Assembly (NCBI GenBank): GCA_013399855.1
Contig: VXAY01002202.1
Location: 1-64,000, forward strand
Origin: Oxyruncus cristatus
Taxonomy: Eukaryota > Chordata > Aves > Passeriformes > Cotingidae
Length of the DNA: 64,000 nucleotides
Direction: 5' to 3'
The translations under genes were made by a program, and so were the position numbers. Numbering within the stretch: the stretch's first letter is position 1; every line of letters starts with the position of its first letter. Shown here one piece after another: positions 49,301 through 63,038 of the stretch. The notes beneath the pieces are model-generated. The model was given only the letters and a program-made list of their open reading frames with translations. It was not told the origin of the DNA and searched no databases.

Positions 49301-52300
49301 AGTAGTCCATACTTTCCAAAAATAACCATCAAAATAGCAAAAGTAACATCAAAGTGCCTTTCTTTGCCTGATACTGGCCTCTGTGAATACATTTTTTGTT
49401 TTTATAAAGATTAAGTAGGTACTATTCTCAGAGTTTTCAATATCAGATCTATATAAACAAAGATCCTTCCCCATGTGCATCATTCTTCCCATGTAGCGTG
49501 GAAGATCCTGGGCTGCCAGCAATTCTTTCATTTTCCAGGCAATTGATTGTTCCTTTGCTTACATCTCAGCAGCTGCCCTGCAGCCTCAGTCCCCAGCAGG
49601 AGGAGCACAAAGCCATAGAAACGGAGCTCTGTGGTCTAGAGCAGTAATCAAGGTCCCTGTCCCCTTTGTGGAAGACCCTGGATACTTCGTTTCACTGTGG
49701 CTGGAGTCAGCTTTTCTCTGACAATTAAATGAAGAAGGGGGATAATCTCAGTTTAATATCCTGGAGTCAGTTTTTACTGTTTACCATCAAACAGAAGAAA
49801 CTCTCCAGGGAGACGAATCTCTAACCCTATCGATTTCATAGCAATGGAGCTAATTTACATGAGCTTTTTCTACCTGCTGATGTTCTGCTGCAGACTACTG
49901 GCACAGCAGCACAGGTGCCACCAAGACCCTCAGCAGCCCTTCCCTCTGGCTCCCTGATTCACTGGGAGCAGTGCAGCAGCGTGAACAAGCCTTCCCCGAG
50001 CCCACCCGTGCTGAAACAGGGATGGGCAGGGGACAGGGGATGGTTCACCTCTGCTCTTCCATCAGGCAAAATGGAGCTGCCAAACTGAACACCATCAGGC
50101 AGTTTAGATTAAATTAACCCCCATCACTGAAGGGCAGCCCTTCCCTCTTTCTGCTTGACAAGCAGTGTTAATATCCCCGCTATGTTCCAGACTTATTCAA
50201 AGTCTAGTCCTGTGCAGAGTAAATACATTGAGTATTTGGTAATATTTCTTATTCAAAAACATGTCATTTGTGTTAATATCACTTTCTTCTGACTGGAATT
50301 AGTTTACACTACATTGAAAAGCCTATTCTATTGACCAAGAAGCAGAGTAAATTGAGAAAATTAATGACATGTTGAAATAAATGACTGCTTTCTCCTCTAT
50401 TAAGCATGTTGAATTTAGAAAAAAAAAATACAGATGTATGACACAAACTGTGGAGCATGCTCTTCTTAACAGTAATAGATGAAATAATTGAACGAAAACA
50501 CACTAATTCCAAATGGAAATGGACTTAAATGTTAAAAAAAAAGGAAGATAACTGAACATTAATGATTTTTGAGAAACATCCATTTTCATACTTTTCTATT
50601 TTTGCATAATCGCACCATTTAATAAAGCTCCAGAAAGATACTGTGCAGTGCAAATTTTAATTTATGCAGCATATAGTTCATCTGCAATTCTGAGACAGCC
50701 TTACTTCTTAGAGGATTAGAGCACAGTATTATTTTAATGTTGGTCCACAAAGACATTAATTAAACAGTATATAGATAAGTTCAAAGCTGGTTGAATTTCA
50801 GGCCAAGAAAGCTTTCTAGCTATCTTTTAAAATGTCTTTTGCAGAGATTTATCAAATTCTGCAGGTTTGCTTGCTGAAACTGATAAATCTTATTTACATT
50901 TGTGGAATTTTAACGCAGCCTGTTTGGTGACTCAGATGAGCAGTGTTTAGATCACTTGCACAGTGCTCCAACCTGCACAGAACTTCTTCCTGCAAGAGCT
51001 CATGCTACTCCTGCCAGAATTAGACTGTGTATCCATTTTCTATGAGCCATGTTTGTGTTACAGAAACACAAGCCAGAATCTTGTCAGCTGAACTCCCTAC
51101 TTGCTGTCTAAGCACTGCTACTGCTGCAGCCATTGAGCAGAATATTTTGATTCCAAGGATAAGATTTATAGCATCTCAAGTTAGTAAATAATGAAAAAGT
51201 CATAGCATATACAAATCACACTTGCAGGGTTTAAATTCTCTAAGTTTTACTGGTTTTTTTCCTTCAAAGGCTTCAACAGAAAAAAAGCCACATTTGAAAG
51301 GCATAAACGTAACTCCAGCTTTCGCTGCAGTATTTGAGAAACATACATTGCAGTAAAAAAATCACAGCCTAAACTAGAAATCCTTAATCAGCAATTACTG
51401 AGAAGCAATGCAAATCCTGATGTATTTGCAGATTAAAAGAGGTCACACAACTCAGCCAAAATACTTCATTTTCAGCAAATCACAATTCTAGTTGAATTTG
51501 TAATATTAAAAAAACCCCATGTATATTTACAGTCAGATTATAGGCAGCTAGGGTACACTGCCCTTTTCAGTAAAATATGTACTTCCATATAAATCAAGTT
51601 TAGAGTTTGCACAGTGCTGTTAATGTGTTACATTTAAAAGTGTATTAACAATTTTCAAAAGATAGAAGATGCCATTTATAAAGCACATGCCTCCAAAATC
51701 CTCTGGAGGGCAAATGATACAACAGAAGGGCCAGCAGGAGGTAACACTTTCATCACTTTCTCTGACACACGAGACCTGGACAGAATTTTGAGATCGGTCC
51801 ACAGAATAAAGGACATACTGCATGAGAGAATTAGAGATGGAAAACAGCTTACAGCAAAACAGTGCTTTTTTCTTTGCTCAGTGTAGTTCATGTGAGTTCA
51901 TACTCTAAATCCTGCAGTTAATTTCAGGATTAGGCACCTCAGGATCTCAAAGCTTCCAATTTATGCTGGTGTTGAATAAAATCAGAAACCTCTCCTTGAT
52001 ATGTGGTTTGGTTCATAGCTGAGTCATGGTTCACCTAAAAGAATCATGAACTTCTGTTAACCTTTCAGTGAAATTAAGTCGGGCAGGTGCTTCCTATAAA
52101 AAAAATGGAAACTAGAGTTTCACACCATACAACTGCACTAATCTTCCACTTCAAAGACAATAAAACGTTAGTATTTGCAGTCAATTATGGTAGTCTGAAA
52201 AAAAAAAGATTTGAGATGTTCCTTCACAGATGAAAGAGGCAAGCAATGTGAAACCATAGGAAATGCCATCCCTACATATGCCATCCCAATATGTATTTGG

Positions 52301-55300
52301 GAATCTAATTTCACTACTCAATAGCTAAAAATGGTGGGAGTTTGATTTTGGGTTTGTTTTTAAATCAAGATAGATACTTGATCACCAAAATCCAAAGCTT
52401 TTCTGTCACAATTTTTGTTCAACAGTTTCCACTGTAGAGTCTTTTCAAGCTTCTAAATTAATAGGACTTCCTAATTTGAAAAAAAATAACAAACATGAGA
52501 AACTCTGAAATTTATTCCTCTCCTTCTCCTACACCCTGATCATCTGTTTGCAGTAAAAATACTTACAAATACAAAACCAACTTGAAAAGTCTGCATCCCT
52601 AATACACTGGAAAATACACCGTCAAATTCACAAGACACTAAGCTTTTCTTTGTAGACATAAAAGCCATAGCAATTCCAAACTACATTTCTCAAACAGCAG
52701 GTATCAAAAAAGAAAAGAAAATACTCTTGTGCAACTGCCAGAGAACAAATAACCCCACTCACTCTTCTGCTCATAGCTTTTCCTAAACCAGCTAAGGCAA
52801 AACCATTACACATTTTGAGTGGTTTTATAGCTACAAACAGGAAGACAAAATACAGAGTATAAAATTAGAGGTGATTAATTCAATATTAGTTGCCACAGCT
52901 AAACCAACCACTATGAGTTCAGTTCGGTACAAAACAAACAAACCATGCTTTCCTAATTTAATTATGAAAGCCTGGAATATTATTTTATAAGATTAAAGGT
53001 CCTAAAAAAATGAGCTAGTAATACAAGCTTATACAACTTTTGACCAAGTCTTCAGAGATGAGACACAAGTTTTAATTTGGAAATCTAACCTCCAAATACC
53101 AGTTTAAACCCATATCAGATCTTAAATCTTGCTTTTTTGCCCCAGTGCTTTTTTATGTGCAAAATAAAATGTTACTGCAAATGTGGTTACTGAAATCTTT
53201 TTATTGCACATCTAATTAGAAGCTCAAAAGAATTCTGAGACACAAATTTTAGAGGCATTGTTAATACAGAAAAAGCTTAAAATACAACATAGGAAGAACT
53301 GAATGCCTTTCTGATGATGGGTTTAACAGAAGTGGGATGAGAACAATGAAATGGAAAGCCAAGTAGGCAGGAACTAAAAATAATTTGTATGAAAAATTTG
53401 GGAATTTACTGGTTGGAAGTGACAAAGGAGAAAAAAGAACTAAACCGATGAACTGATGACAGATTAATGTTACACTATCACTGTTATGAGGCTGTGAAAA
53501 GGACAACTGCTATCCTAACAAATGGGAATGGGAGAGGTACTGCTAAAAAGAGGGAGTCAAGTACTAGTATTAGTGCTTAACACTACTGCAAGACTGCTAA
53601 AAGTAAGACTATACTTTTTCAAGCCACTGTGGGGCAAAGGAGAAATGAAAAGGGTACCACACTTACACATTCTGAAGTAATGCTGGAAAAACAACTATTT
53701 TTCTTCAGTGAGGCAAAATAAAGGCTAAGAAGGAAAAAGAGCATATTCGTAATTCCAGCGGGAACAAATACTGGAAGGAAGGAAAGTGCAAAATAACCAA
53801 TGGATACATGCTGCAAATAAATTAAGGCTGCAAAAAAAAGGCAGATTTCCAGTAACAAAAGTGATGAAAATCTAAACCAACCCATGACAGGAGTAAGGGG
53901 TGCAAAAATCTCTAACAAATGCAATTTATAGATAAAATATAATGTAGTTGGCTGTTATGATCTACGAAGTTCTGGTCCTTAACTTGAAAATTTTAATTAG
54001 ATGAATAAAAGTTGGTAAAGAGCAAAAGAGAGAGTAAAAAGGACTTGAGCAACAGAACAGTTGCAGAGCTGATCAAAAGAGAGATGGGGACCTACCATGT
54101 TTAAGACTACTAACTTTACATTTATAAGGAAACATTATATGTATAGTTCAGGTTGAAGCAGCTTTTTACCAACAAATACTTCAGTGTGCCAGTTCAGAAT
54201 TTACTATCACTGAGAGCAGTTGTCTTTGAGTAGCTGGCAGGTGTATAATTATTATCCATCTTCCACCTCTTGTTACAAACCTTTGAAAAGCCAAGTTCCT
54301 TAAAACTAATGACATATACTAATAAGCATTTAGTCATAATATTCAAGCCCCTTATCTACTGCATTTATGAAATATTTTTCATCTTCATATTCACAGTATA
54401 TGTACATCTAATACCACAGAACACAATCATGCACTTTAGCATGTTAACTCAATTTTCATGATACTGAACATTAAGGACATACAAATACAAATGGTTTTGC
54501 CTGTGCAGAATATGAAAAGCATGGGTCCCAAAGATAAGTAAACCTTTCAGCGTAAATCTTGCTTGTGCTAAAGATCCAATAAATACACCATTTATGCATT
54601 CACATTTCCTATTTTCACCCCAAATCCAAATGGTAGTCATTATATACAACTGAAAATCAAAGCTATGCTCCATATACTGAGATGCAAATGAAAATGTAAG
54701 CAAACTCTTAAAAGTATAGCTGCTGCAAGCAGTCACTCTTGAAGCTAAACTAAAATTTGGTCAAACTACCATCCACAAAATGTGTATTTAAGCCTGTCAA
54801 GCCTCAACACTGTACATAAACTTCCAGGGCACCTGGGACTGTGATACAACTGATATATGAAGTAAAGCCTTCGTAGAGAAGGATGATGGTTTCACCAGCA
54901 AAGCCTCACTGTACATTTCACATTCACTGCACACAGACATCATCTGAGATACTTACAGAATTTAAAAAGACTTCTGTTCAAGCTGAATGAATTTCTAAGA
55001 GTTCTGGTTACTGATTTACCTGCACAGTATAGTGCTATCAAATGTCCTTTGAGAAATCATAATTGCAAACTATGGAAATTATCCCACAGAAGGACAATGT
55101 GGGTCTCATTGACATTGCAGCCTGTCTTTTGCATAAAGGAATACAAGGGCCACTTAGTATTACTGCAGTTTAAGTGAATCAATATGTATATACATGATTT
55201 AAGCATGGCAATATCTAAAATATGAGCTACTCTATCACAATCACAAATACAGTCAAGTATTATTTTACTTGTGGGGACGCAAGTCATATTTATAACATCG

Positions 55301-55595
55301 AAGTAAGAAACATATAGAGAGGAAAAAAACAATTTGATCATGCACAGTTTGCTCCTAATTTTTACAATTTAAGATTGCAATTTAAAACTATATGTTTTCA
55401 GTACTTTTAAATATTCTATCACTTCTATGTGATACTACAATGATTCCTAAACTCTGTGTCATGGCAACACAGTCCATCGCTGTAGATGAACTACCTTGTC
55501 CCATATTCAATGTCTGAAGCATCAGTCGGAAGAAAGCAAATGGAAAGGAGATAAAAGTACTAGTTTAAAAGCATCCTGCAGTGGATCCTGCATCC
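46346..55595. other. About 9.2 kb without a recognised gene or transposon
   Basis: The longest stretch with no classified repeat. Open frames reach only about 101 codons (53619-53924, minus) and lack domains. The part 49560-50150 is more GC-rich than its surroundings with no match. A run of 13 A lies near 47709-47721. If the window is an intron or desert, this is where conserved non-coding elements would be easiest to look for by comparison. Confidence 0.5.
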
Positions 55596-55635
55596 CATGA
55601 CACTTCACAAAGACACTTCACATGACACTTCACAA
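55596..55635. repeat. Short tandem repeat of GACACTTCACA-type units
   Basis: CATGACACTTCACAA occurs at 55596-55610 and 55621-55635 (25-bp period), with a partial third unit (GACACTTCA) between them. A small local duplication. Confidence 0.85.
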
Positions 55636-56110
55636 CTTCGTGCCTTTCTAAGACTTTCGGGTACTATTAAAACGCAGAAAACCTTTCACTGTACACAGTT
55701 TAGAGAAGGAGTACCTAACTGATAACATCAGTGATAATTTAAAGAAAGTCCAGTACAGTTCAATTCAGTATTACTCCTCCTCTCCTGTATTCTTTTTTAT
55801 CTTTCTGAAGAAGTGACATTTTCAGAAGCACAGATCCTACTTCCTCAAAGTACTGACATTGCACAGTAACGTATCAATCACCCCAAGCACAGGACTCGAG
55901 TTCTGTTCAGTTGTCAGTCCAGATTGAGCTTGCTCAGGGTCCATTACCACATCCATAAAGTAACATGCATGGTCTTTAAAAGACAAGTGTATGTCTGGCA
56001 CATAATATGCAAGATGCAGTGTGTCAATGAATGCTGGTATTCTCCTGCTGCATTTATAGCATGTTTAAGTGACTTTCTCACTGGATAAACTACAAAAGCA
56101 GATACAACAT
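55636..56110. other. Stretch without a recognised gene
   Basis: Ordinary AT-rich DNA up to an abrupt change in composition at 56111. Confidence 0.5.
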
Positions 56111-56452
56111 CAGGGCCCTGAAGGTACCAACATCCGTGCTTGGCACACCCTGCCCGCAGTCCAGGAACTCATTTCAGCCCCCAGGGCCATCAGCCCCCAT
56201 CCCAGTAATGCCACAGCAGGGCTGATCTGAGGCCCCCACAATCCTGCCCTGTCTGGCCATGGGCCCTGTCTGGCCTGTCCCAGTTCCCAGAAAGGTGGCT
56301 GGTGCCCAATACTGGGGCTGCCCCCAGCTGCCTGGCTCCTGGATGGGGTGGGACAGGCCCTGGTTGCCAGGCCCTGCCTGCCCAGATCTCCTGAGGAGCC
56401 CCAGAGCCCCCCGCATCCCAACACCAGGGAGCTGCTGGCCTCGCAGCGCCCT
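56111..56452. other. GC-rich island of unknown origin
   Basis: About 340 bp of C/G-rich DNA (rich in 'ggccctg', 'gcctgcc', 'cccag') with sharp edges inside AT-rich sequence. Frames stay open on both strands (56110-56424 and 56174-56461 minus, 56259-56489 plus), which GC-rich DNA does by chance. CpG stays low (only about four), unlike a CpG island, and no start, poly-A or splice signals stand out. I see no target duplication or terminal repeats. It may be an inserted GC-rich repeat or a captured fragment. I cannot assign it. Confidence 0.55.
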
Positions 56453-57676
56453 AACTTTCAAAAATGCAGAAGTTAATTATGTTAGTTAAGAACACACAAG
56501 AAATATTTCCTCATAGATTTTGCCCTCTAACACAAAATTTACTTACCATCTCTGTTATAATAATGCCAAGAAATAATTTGCCAAGACTTTGGAAAACAGA
56601 AACGTGAAGTCAGACTTCACAGAGCAGCAATTAGAGATGGATGATTTTCAAAAACATTCAAGATTGTCAACAGTAACATCTGCATGTCCTAAATACTCCC
56701 AAGAACCAAATGTTTACATAAAGTTGGATTTAAACCATGACTTTTTATTATCCAGTTGGACAGAGATTTGCTAGTGACCTCCTTCAAAACTGTCAGAAAT
56801 TGTACTACCAGAGAGCAAGATGTGCTGCTTTAAACGCTTTCTTCTACCTCAAATGAAGAGGAACTCGTGTACTTTTACAAGAGGAAAAAAGAAATCAATA
56901 AAAGAAAAGCAAAACAAAACATAAAAGACATTAGCCACAATATCAAACGCATTGTTTTGTGAATTGTGGTCACAAGACACACTGCAAGTCTTGGACAACC
57001 ACAGTAGATGGTCAAGAGCTTTGTGGATGCTATTCTGGAACAGCAAAATGCCCGTATTCGGCATTTAAAAACTCTGAAATGTCATTAAATAGCAGCCCTT
57101 GTCAAACTCTAAAACCACTAGTCATCTGTTGAACTAGGATATTTTGGAAAAGCAGAGGAAAAGCACTCAGGGTAGTACAAGAAGCCGTTTTGATGCTGAG
57201 TGATGTGAAGTAGGAGTGTCCCAGGGTGTAAAATCAGGATGATGGCAGAGACAGGGTATAAACATAAATCACAGTCAGTCACTTTTTACTGAAGGAACAT
57301 AGCTTTGGGAGTTCAATAGAATCAACAAGCAAAATCAAGGAACATGTATTTCACACATGTAAAACACCCTTGGCATGAGGTGCAAACAAAAAGGTGTCAG
57401 CAATTTGGCATAGAAAAATGGCTGCAGCTCCCTCAAGGGTGGAGATCAAGGAATAACAGAAGGATTATTTTAGCACTGCCTCCTCAGTTAGGAATGCCAC
57501 ACCTCACCACCGATTCTGGGTGCCCTCGGAGGTCCTCCTTCTCCCCAGCAGGGACTGAACATTGTTTTTTGATTTGCTATTGACCACATTCTGTAACTGC
57601 AACCCAGTCATCATACATACAGTACTATCTATACAATTTAATTGGGTTAAGTACATTAGGATTTCAGAGAGGTCTA
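56453..57676. other. Stretch without a recognised gene
   Basis: No family or coding signal recognised. Confidence 0.5.
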
Positions 57677-57694
57677 TGTGTGTGTGTGTGTGTG
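57677..57694. repeat. (TG)9 microsatellite
   Basis: Nine perfect TG units. Confidence 0.92.
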
Positions 57695-60035
57695 CTGTCT
57701 GCTCCAGCCTTCCCACATGACAAAATGATTGATACCACAGCAACCACTCAGAGTAAATGCAGACATAACAGATGAGTGCAGCATGAAAATCTGGGAAAGC
57801 TGAAGAATCTCCATCTCAAGAGGTCTGAGGGCAGAGCAATGGTCTAGGTGTACTCAGATCTGTGTGCTTTTGAGTTATTTTTTATGATTCTATAGGAAAG
57901 AATAAATGCTACTTAAAAAAAAAAAAAGAAAATAAGATACTAATAATTTATAATGGAAAAGGAGACTTAGCAATAGAAGTGCAGCTGAAGAATGGTAATG
58001 GTGGTACACCTTAGTGCTATCTAATTCTAAGTACTTGCTGTTATTACATTAAATATATGTAAAAATGAGATCTATTTTTAAATCTAATTTACCAGTATGG
58101 AAGAATTATCCAAGCTATAACACTCAATTGGATCAGACATCAGCAAAAACTTCACCTTAGAAAGCTGAACAGCTCAGACCTCCCATGAGTCAAAAGGTCA
58201 CTGGCCACCATTAGTAGAGCAGGATCCAACACGGCGAAGCTTAGAAAGCATTAGATGACCGGGCACAAACATTATTTCTTACGTAATTCTCGATCAGTAT
58301 AAAATACATAAATAGCCCTGAAAATGAAAACTGGCTGTTAGCTGAGACTTGAGATACGCAGTAAATTAACTAGTTAAACAACTGACCCTGCAAATTTCTC
58401 CATGAAAGGATTTTGCTCAGTTTGGCACATGGAGTTAGAAAGCTTATCAGAGAAGCCTGTGGCACTCAGAGCTAGAGTTTGCAATACTCAGAGTGCACAG
58501 TACTAAACCTGGCCTTTTAAAATGGCAAAAATGGATCTCGCTATTAAACTCTATCTTTTGGTTTCTTCACCAAAGCTCTGTTTCATACAGAAAATATTAT
58601 TGGTAAGTTTGTTCTAGGGAAAAAAAAAAAAAAAAAAGTTAGTGAATAAAGTAGAATTAAAAAGAAATTCATGGGGACAGACAGCCTATACGGCACTGCA
58701 TGTTTAAAAATCATCAGTATTACATGCATAGTTGCTGAACAGCAACAGAGCTGCAACAAATTCTTATACTGAAAAACACCTATATATTTTAGATTTTTTT
58801 GGGAAAAGAAAACGAAACAGCAATTATCTTAAGAACAACATAATCAGAAAGTTGATTGGAAAAGACTCAGTTTGCATAATTTACCAATGCCTATATATTT
58901 TATCATGTTTTGCACAAATATAAACTGTTTGAGGCCAACCCCACAAATCACAGAATTATGTTTTCTTATTCAGAAAACTTGAGAAACATGTCATGCAAGT
59001 TAAGAGCTTCCTCAGTCTAATACATGAGATTTAGAAAATTTTTGCAACCTACATGTTACTATGGCAACTTTTTTTTTTTTTCCAAAATGTAAATTAACAT
59101 TGAGGCTTCATTACAAACTCTGTATTTCCTTTGTGTTTGTACTAATATGTACATATATTCTCATTCTCATATATGGATTCAGAATAGCTCTTTTTACTTT
59201 AAATGCCTACAGTTTGTATTAAAAGATGAAGCTACAATGAGAAGAAGTCAGGATTAAATCACAGTCTGTAAGCACATCTCTGCTTAACCTTGACTTTTAA
59301 GCCATAAGGTAAATAAGTCCAGGAAAGCAATCAAACAAATGAGTAGTTCTATGGCAAAGGTTTCTATGCTTGGCTTTCACAATTATAAACTATTAGAAAA
59401 TGAAATTATGCTGCACATTTTGGTCCTTTTCTTGTTCTTTTTACTGCTAATTCCATTGACATTTTACTGTGTTTTTTTTCTCTTTTTCTTAAAGACAACA
59501 AAAAAAATCTGGAAAAGAAAGAAGAAAATTTTCTTTTGATATGTCACTCTAGTACTGGACAAATTTACTGAATTCAGGAACCTGACTGCCTCAGGATGCA
59601 TAGGTGTCTGCAGTGCCCATTACAGTGAACAGAAATCATACAAACCTAGAGATAGATCTGATATCTTCATCACCATGTCAGAGAGTCACAGCATTAGATT
59701 AGAGAAAAGCTACTCATTGTAATTGACTCCCATCTCGTCTGCTAAAAAAGGGAGGCTTGCAAACCTCATTTGGTGAACTGAGAATAATTTTCAAACTACT
59801 CATTAAAATACCTGTAACAAATAGAGACTTTCAACTACAAATTACTAAACCTACATAATTTATAGGAACTGGGTTTAATATTAAGAATTATTAAAAATCT
59901 AAAGCATTTTAGTTTTTACCATAACAGAGCTCACAAAACTGAAAACTTAAAAACATGACAATACAATAAAATATATGTAAAAATATTGCAGCCTAATTAC
60001 ATACAGAATTAGTCTCCCCAGCATGGGCATCTAAG
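57695..60035. other. About 2.3 kb without a recognised gene
   Basis: AT-rich DNA with A18 at 58620-58637 and T14 at 59068-59081. The 66-codon plus-strand frame at 59339-59539 is a Leu/Phe-rich run ending in Lys, without other support for a gene. Confidence 0.5.
58620..58637. repeat. poly-A homopolymer (18 nt)
   Basis: Uninterrupted A18. Confidence 0.9.
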
Positions 60036-60110
60036 CAACATGGTCTAATGGAAGAGGGGTTTGATGATCTTTAAGGTCCTTTCCAACCCAAACCATTCTA
60101 TGATTCTGTG
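60036..60110 (+). mobile_element. CR1 LINE 3'-end fragment
   Basis: Contains 'acatggtctaatgg', 'gatgatctttaaggtcc', 'tttccaacccaaaccattc' and the terminal 'tatgattctgtg', the avian CR1 3' UTR and 8-bp tail repeat. Compared with the family, a short piece between the first two blocks is missing. The tail is well kept, so this copy is fairly young. Confidence 0.92.
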
Positions 60111-61275
60111 ATCTGTACTGTCTTCGTAAGGGACCAGTTGTCTGGAAGTTTGCAACTGAGACTAAAAAATTCCCACCTAGCAAAGAGGAAGTAATTATAA
60201 AAAGGGTACAAAGTCCTTGTTCATCTTAGTTCTCTAGTTCTCTGCCAGTGTTAAAAAAGAAAATTTTCAGACTACATTGTAACGGAACTAAATCAGGATA
60301 CTGGTAATTCATTAGCTAATAGACAACACCCTAATGCCCAGTGAACTAGGTCACGCAGCCAGCCATACCATAACCTAAAAATTAAACTGGAAGAATTTTA
60401 TAATGAGCAGAGGGACCATCAAGGCTAAAGCTACAAGCACACAGGCAAAGCTAACATGGAATTTATTTCTAAGACAGACTAAAAACTAGGGAAGAAAAGC
60501 CCAATGTTCAGAATCATAACAGAACCCTTGCCCATCTTTTTTTCCTCACATGCATGTAGAATGAAGCTGCATTCTCATGGGAAAGCATGCAAGACAGAAA
60601 GCAGAAGGAGCATGTTGGAGGTAGACAAGGACCACTGAAGAAATTTGTAAATCCTAGCTGAAGAAAAGCATTAAGCCTGTGAAGAGACACTGAGGAGAAA
60701 TTATATTTCATAACTTCTGTTATTTTAACTACTTGCTCATGTATAATTCAACAATCTTTTTCTTGCACTTCTTCTGTGAGCAGTGAGCATCTCTAGATTT
60801 GTTAAGTGACTACAAGAGTATGGCTCTGGCTCTAGATAAGGCCTAAGTGCACAATTAAGCAGAAGCACATACTACTAACACTAATAATTCACTGCATTGT
60901 AGTAATCAGTTACACAACAGCCATAATTTTTAGCATCTGTGGAACAAGGAAAATAACCTTATTTTAACAGTACAAGACAATGTCACTAGGAGCTGGAGCG
61001 CCCAAGTGTGGGATGAGGAAATGTAGTGTGAAGCAAAACCTGCCCAGTGAAATACATGCTTTAATCAGTTGATTTGAAAAGAGTTTCAGAAGGAATTATT
61101 TTTCAAAGTCATTTACCTCACACATCTTACATATAGGAAAGGATGCCTTCCCAAGTCAATAAACCCAGGCAAAAGTATACTGAAGTAGGACCTCAATGCT
61201 GCCCAACACAGCTAAAACAGAAACACCAGTGAAAACACCAAGGAGTTCACCACCAATTTCAATGGAGACAAGATT
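60111..61275. other. Stretch without a recognised gene
   Basis: About 1.2 kb between two CR1 tails. The tails face opposite ways and belong to different 3' UTR types, so they are separate insertions. No gene recognised. Confidence 0.5.
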
Positions 61276-61370
61276 TTACAGAATCAACTATGTTGGAAAA
61301 GACCTCTGAGATCATCGAATCCAACCTCTGACCTAACACCACCTTGTAAACTAGACCATTCCTAACCTCA
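61276..61370 (-). mobile_element. CR1 LINE 3'-end fragment
   Basis: Plus-strand blocks 'cagaatcaactatgttgg', 'aaaagacctctgagatcat', 'cgaatccaacctctgacc' and 'taacaccaccttgtaaac' are the antisense of a CR1 3' UTR, the same type as at 20366-20460. It is cut off after 'actagaccat'. Confidence 0.9.
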
Positions 61371-62845
61371 AATAGTACACTCTTTAATCATATGGCTCCC
61401 TTCAACATTCATACCTTACAGGTTACTTCCTTAAGACTGTTTACTTAAGTAAAGTGAAAAGCCATTCATGGCTTGCAAAATGCTTTTGGGCTCAGGCAAG
61501 TGCAACAAAAAGGAAAAACTGCTGCTAATTTAGAGACCAAACTTACAATGCTCTTCTTAACACTACAAGTGATGTCTACATAACACAACAAATGGATATT
61601 TGTGTGGTTATGAATTAACCAGTAATTAACAGGTAATAATAAAGCTGTTGGGCCTTGGCATTAAATTAGGAAGTGGACATGGTCAAGAAAATGTTCAACC
61701 CATGTGTTTTATGGGTTATTCATACTGCAATCTCTAATTGCAGGTAATAGGAGTTCTCAGGTCTTCAGCCCACTTGAAAATCATGTCGCTATTGGCTAAA
61801 TAACAGCTAAAATACAAATTTAATGTTTTAATAGTCTTTAGGGAAGACATAGAACTTCTTAGAATATTAAAATACAAAAAGTTTTACTAAAATGTTAATC
61901 AAAATAACATAAAGGTGAAAAGATTCAATCAAATGGAGATGCTACTATATACTACCAAAGAAAATAACACACAGCAAAGTGAGTTTTATCTTTAAAGGTT
62001 TGACTCTAAAACTCATCAGCATCCATTATAGTTCTATAAAATAAGATAAAGCAGCATCTGGTACAATCTATATAATTTTATAGCCAAGTATACAAAAATG
62101 CTTAAAACAGCTACAAGATCTTCTCACAATAAATGAAGCTGAAGACTCTTTACCTCATCTACCAGCATGTATTTAAGAAAACAAAGGCAAAAGGTAGAAT
62201 AAAAGGGGAAGCACATGCATTTTTTAATGACTAAATAATACTTTTAAAGTATTAACAGACAGAGGGAACTGCCAATGTGCAGGAAGAGAAAGCATCTCAC
62301 AACCATTTTAGTTTCATCTCAATTAGTTCATAGCCTTAAGCAAAGTGATACTCAAGTAGTGACCATTTCAAACAACTCTTTGATTCTCTTGAGGCTAAAT
62401 CTATTCCCAGATTCACAATGCACATCTCCAAAACATGTACAACTCTGAATAATGGAACACTGGTTTTGTTTTTCTTCTTCCTTAAAGCCATAAATTTGTA
62501 TTGAAAGAATCACACAGAAAACCATGCAATTTAGTACAATAAAACAGTAGCAAATTCCAAAAGGTATCATGTAACATCATTGTCAGGACTGATTAGCAGT
62601 CACCACAGAACCACATAAAATACGAGTGCTTTTTGAAAAACTGGTAGAACTTGTAATACAGTAACTTCTAAAAACTTTCCTATTTCCTGTCTGCTAAAAA
62701 ATGTTAGTCCGTTCAACAAAACGATAACTAGTACCCAGGTCTTCTACACCTCTAAACACAACAACTTTGTAGTGCATGACTGTTCCACAGACATGGAAAA
62801 AATTCCACACAGGACCTGCTCAAAGCACAAGGTATGGACTCAGAA
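61371..62845. other. Stretch without a recognised gene
   Basis: AT-rich DNA, no family match, no open frame above 72 codons. Confidence 0.55.
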
Positions 62846-63030
62846 TATATCGGTTTTGCATGGCTATGTTTGGGGAGAGACAAAGGGGCTATAGGAGTGT
62901 GTCTTCCATGAGAAGCTGATGGAAGCTTCCCCTGCGTCCAATGGAGCCAATGCCAACTGGTTCCAGGATGGACCCACCACTGGCTAAAGCCGTGTCAATC
63001 AGCAATGGTGGTAGCATCTCTTCGACAACA

Positions 63031-63038
63031 TATTTAAG
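63031..63038 (+). promoter_or_regulatory. TATA-like box of LTR copy C
   Basis: TATTTAAG, 185 bp into the LTR, the same place as in copy A. Confidence 0.55.

Noticed and set aside
49560..50150. Moderately GC-rich stretch as an exon cluster
   Set aside because: No open frame of useful length and no splice-site pattern could be supported.
56110..56461. Gly/Pro-rich open frames in the GC island as a protein
   Set aside because: Two frames on one strand and one on the other stay open together, which reflects GC-rich DNA lacking stop codons and not coding selection.
59339..59539. 66-codon frame with a Leu/Phe-rich core and Lys-rich end as a transmembrane peptide
   Set aside because: It arises from T-rich and A-rich tracts in AT-rich DNA, and nothing supports expression.
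60036..61370. Two CR1 tails in opposite directions as a transposon with terminal inverted repeats
   Set aside because: Both are ordinary CR1 3' ends of different subtypes and different truncation, so they are separate insertions.
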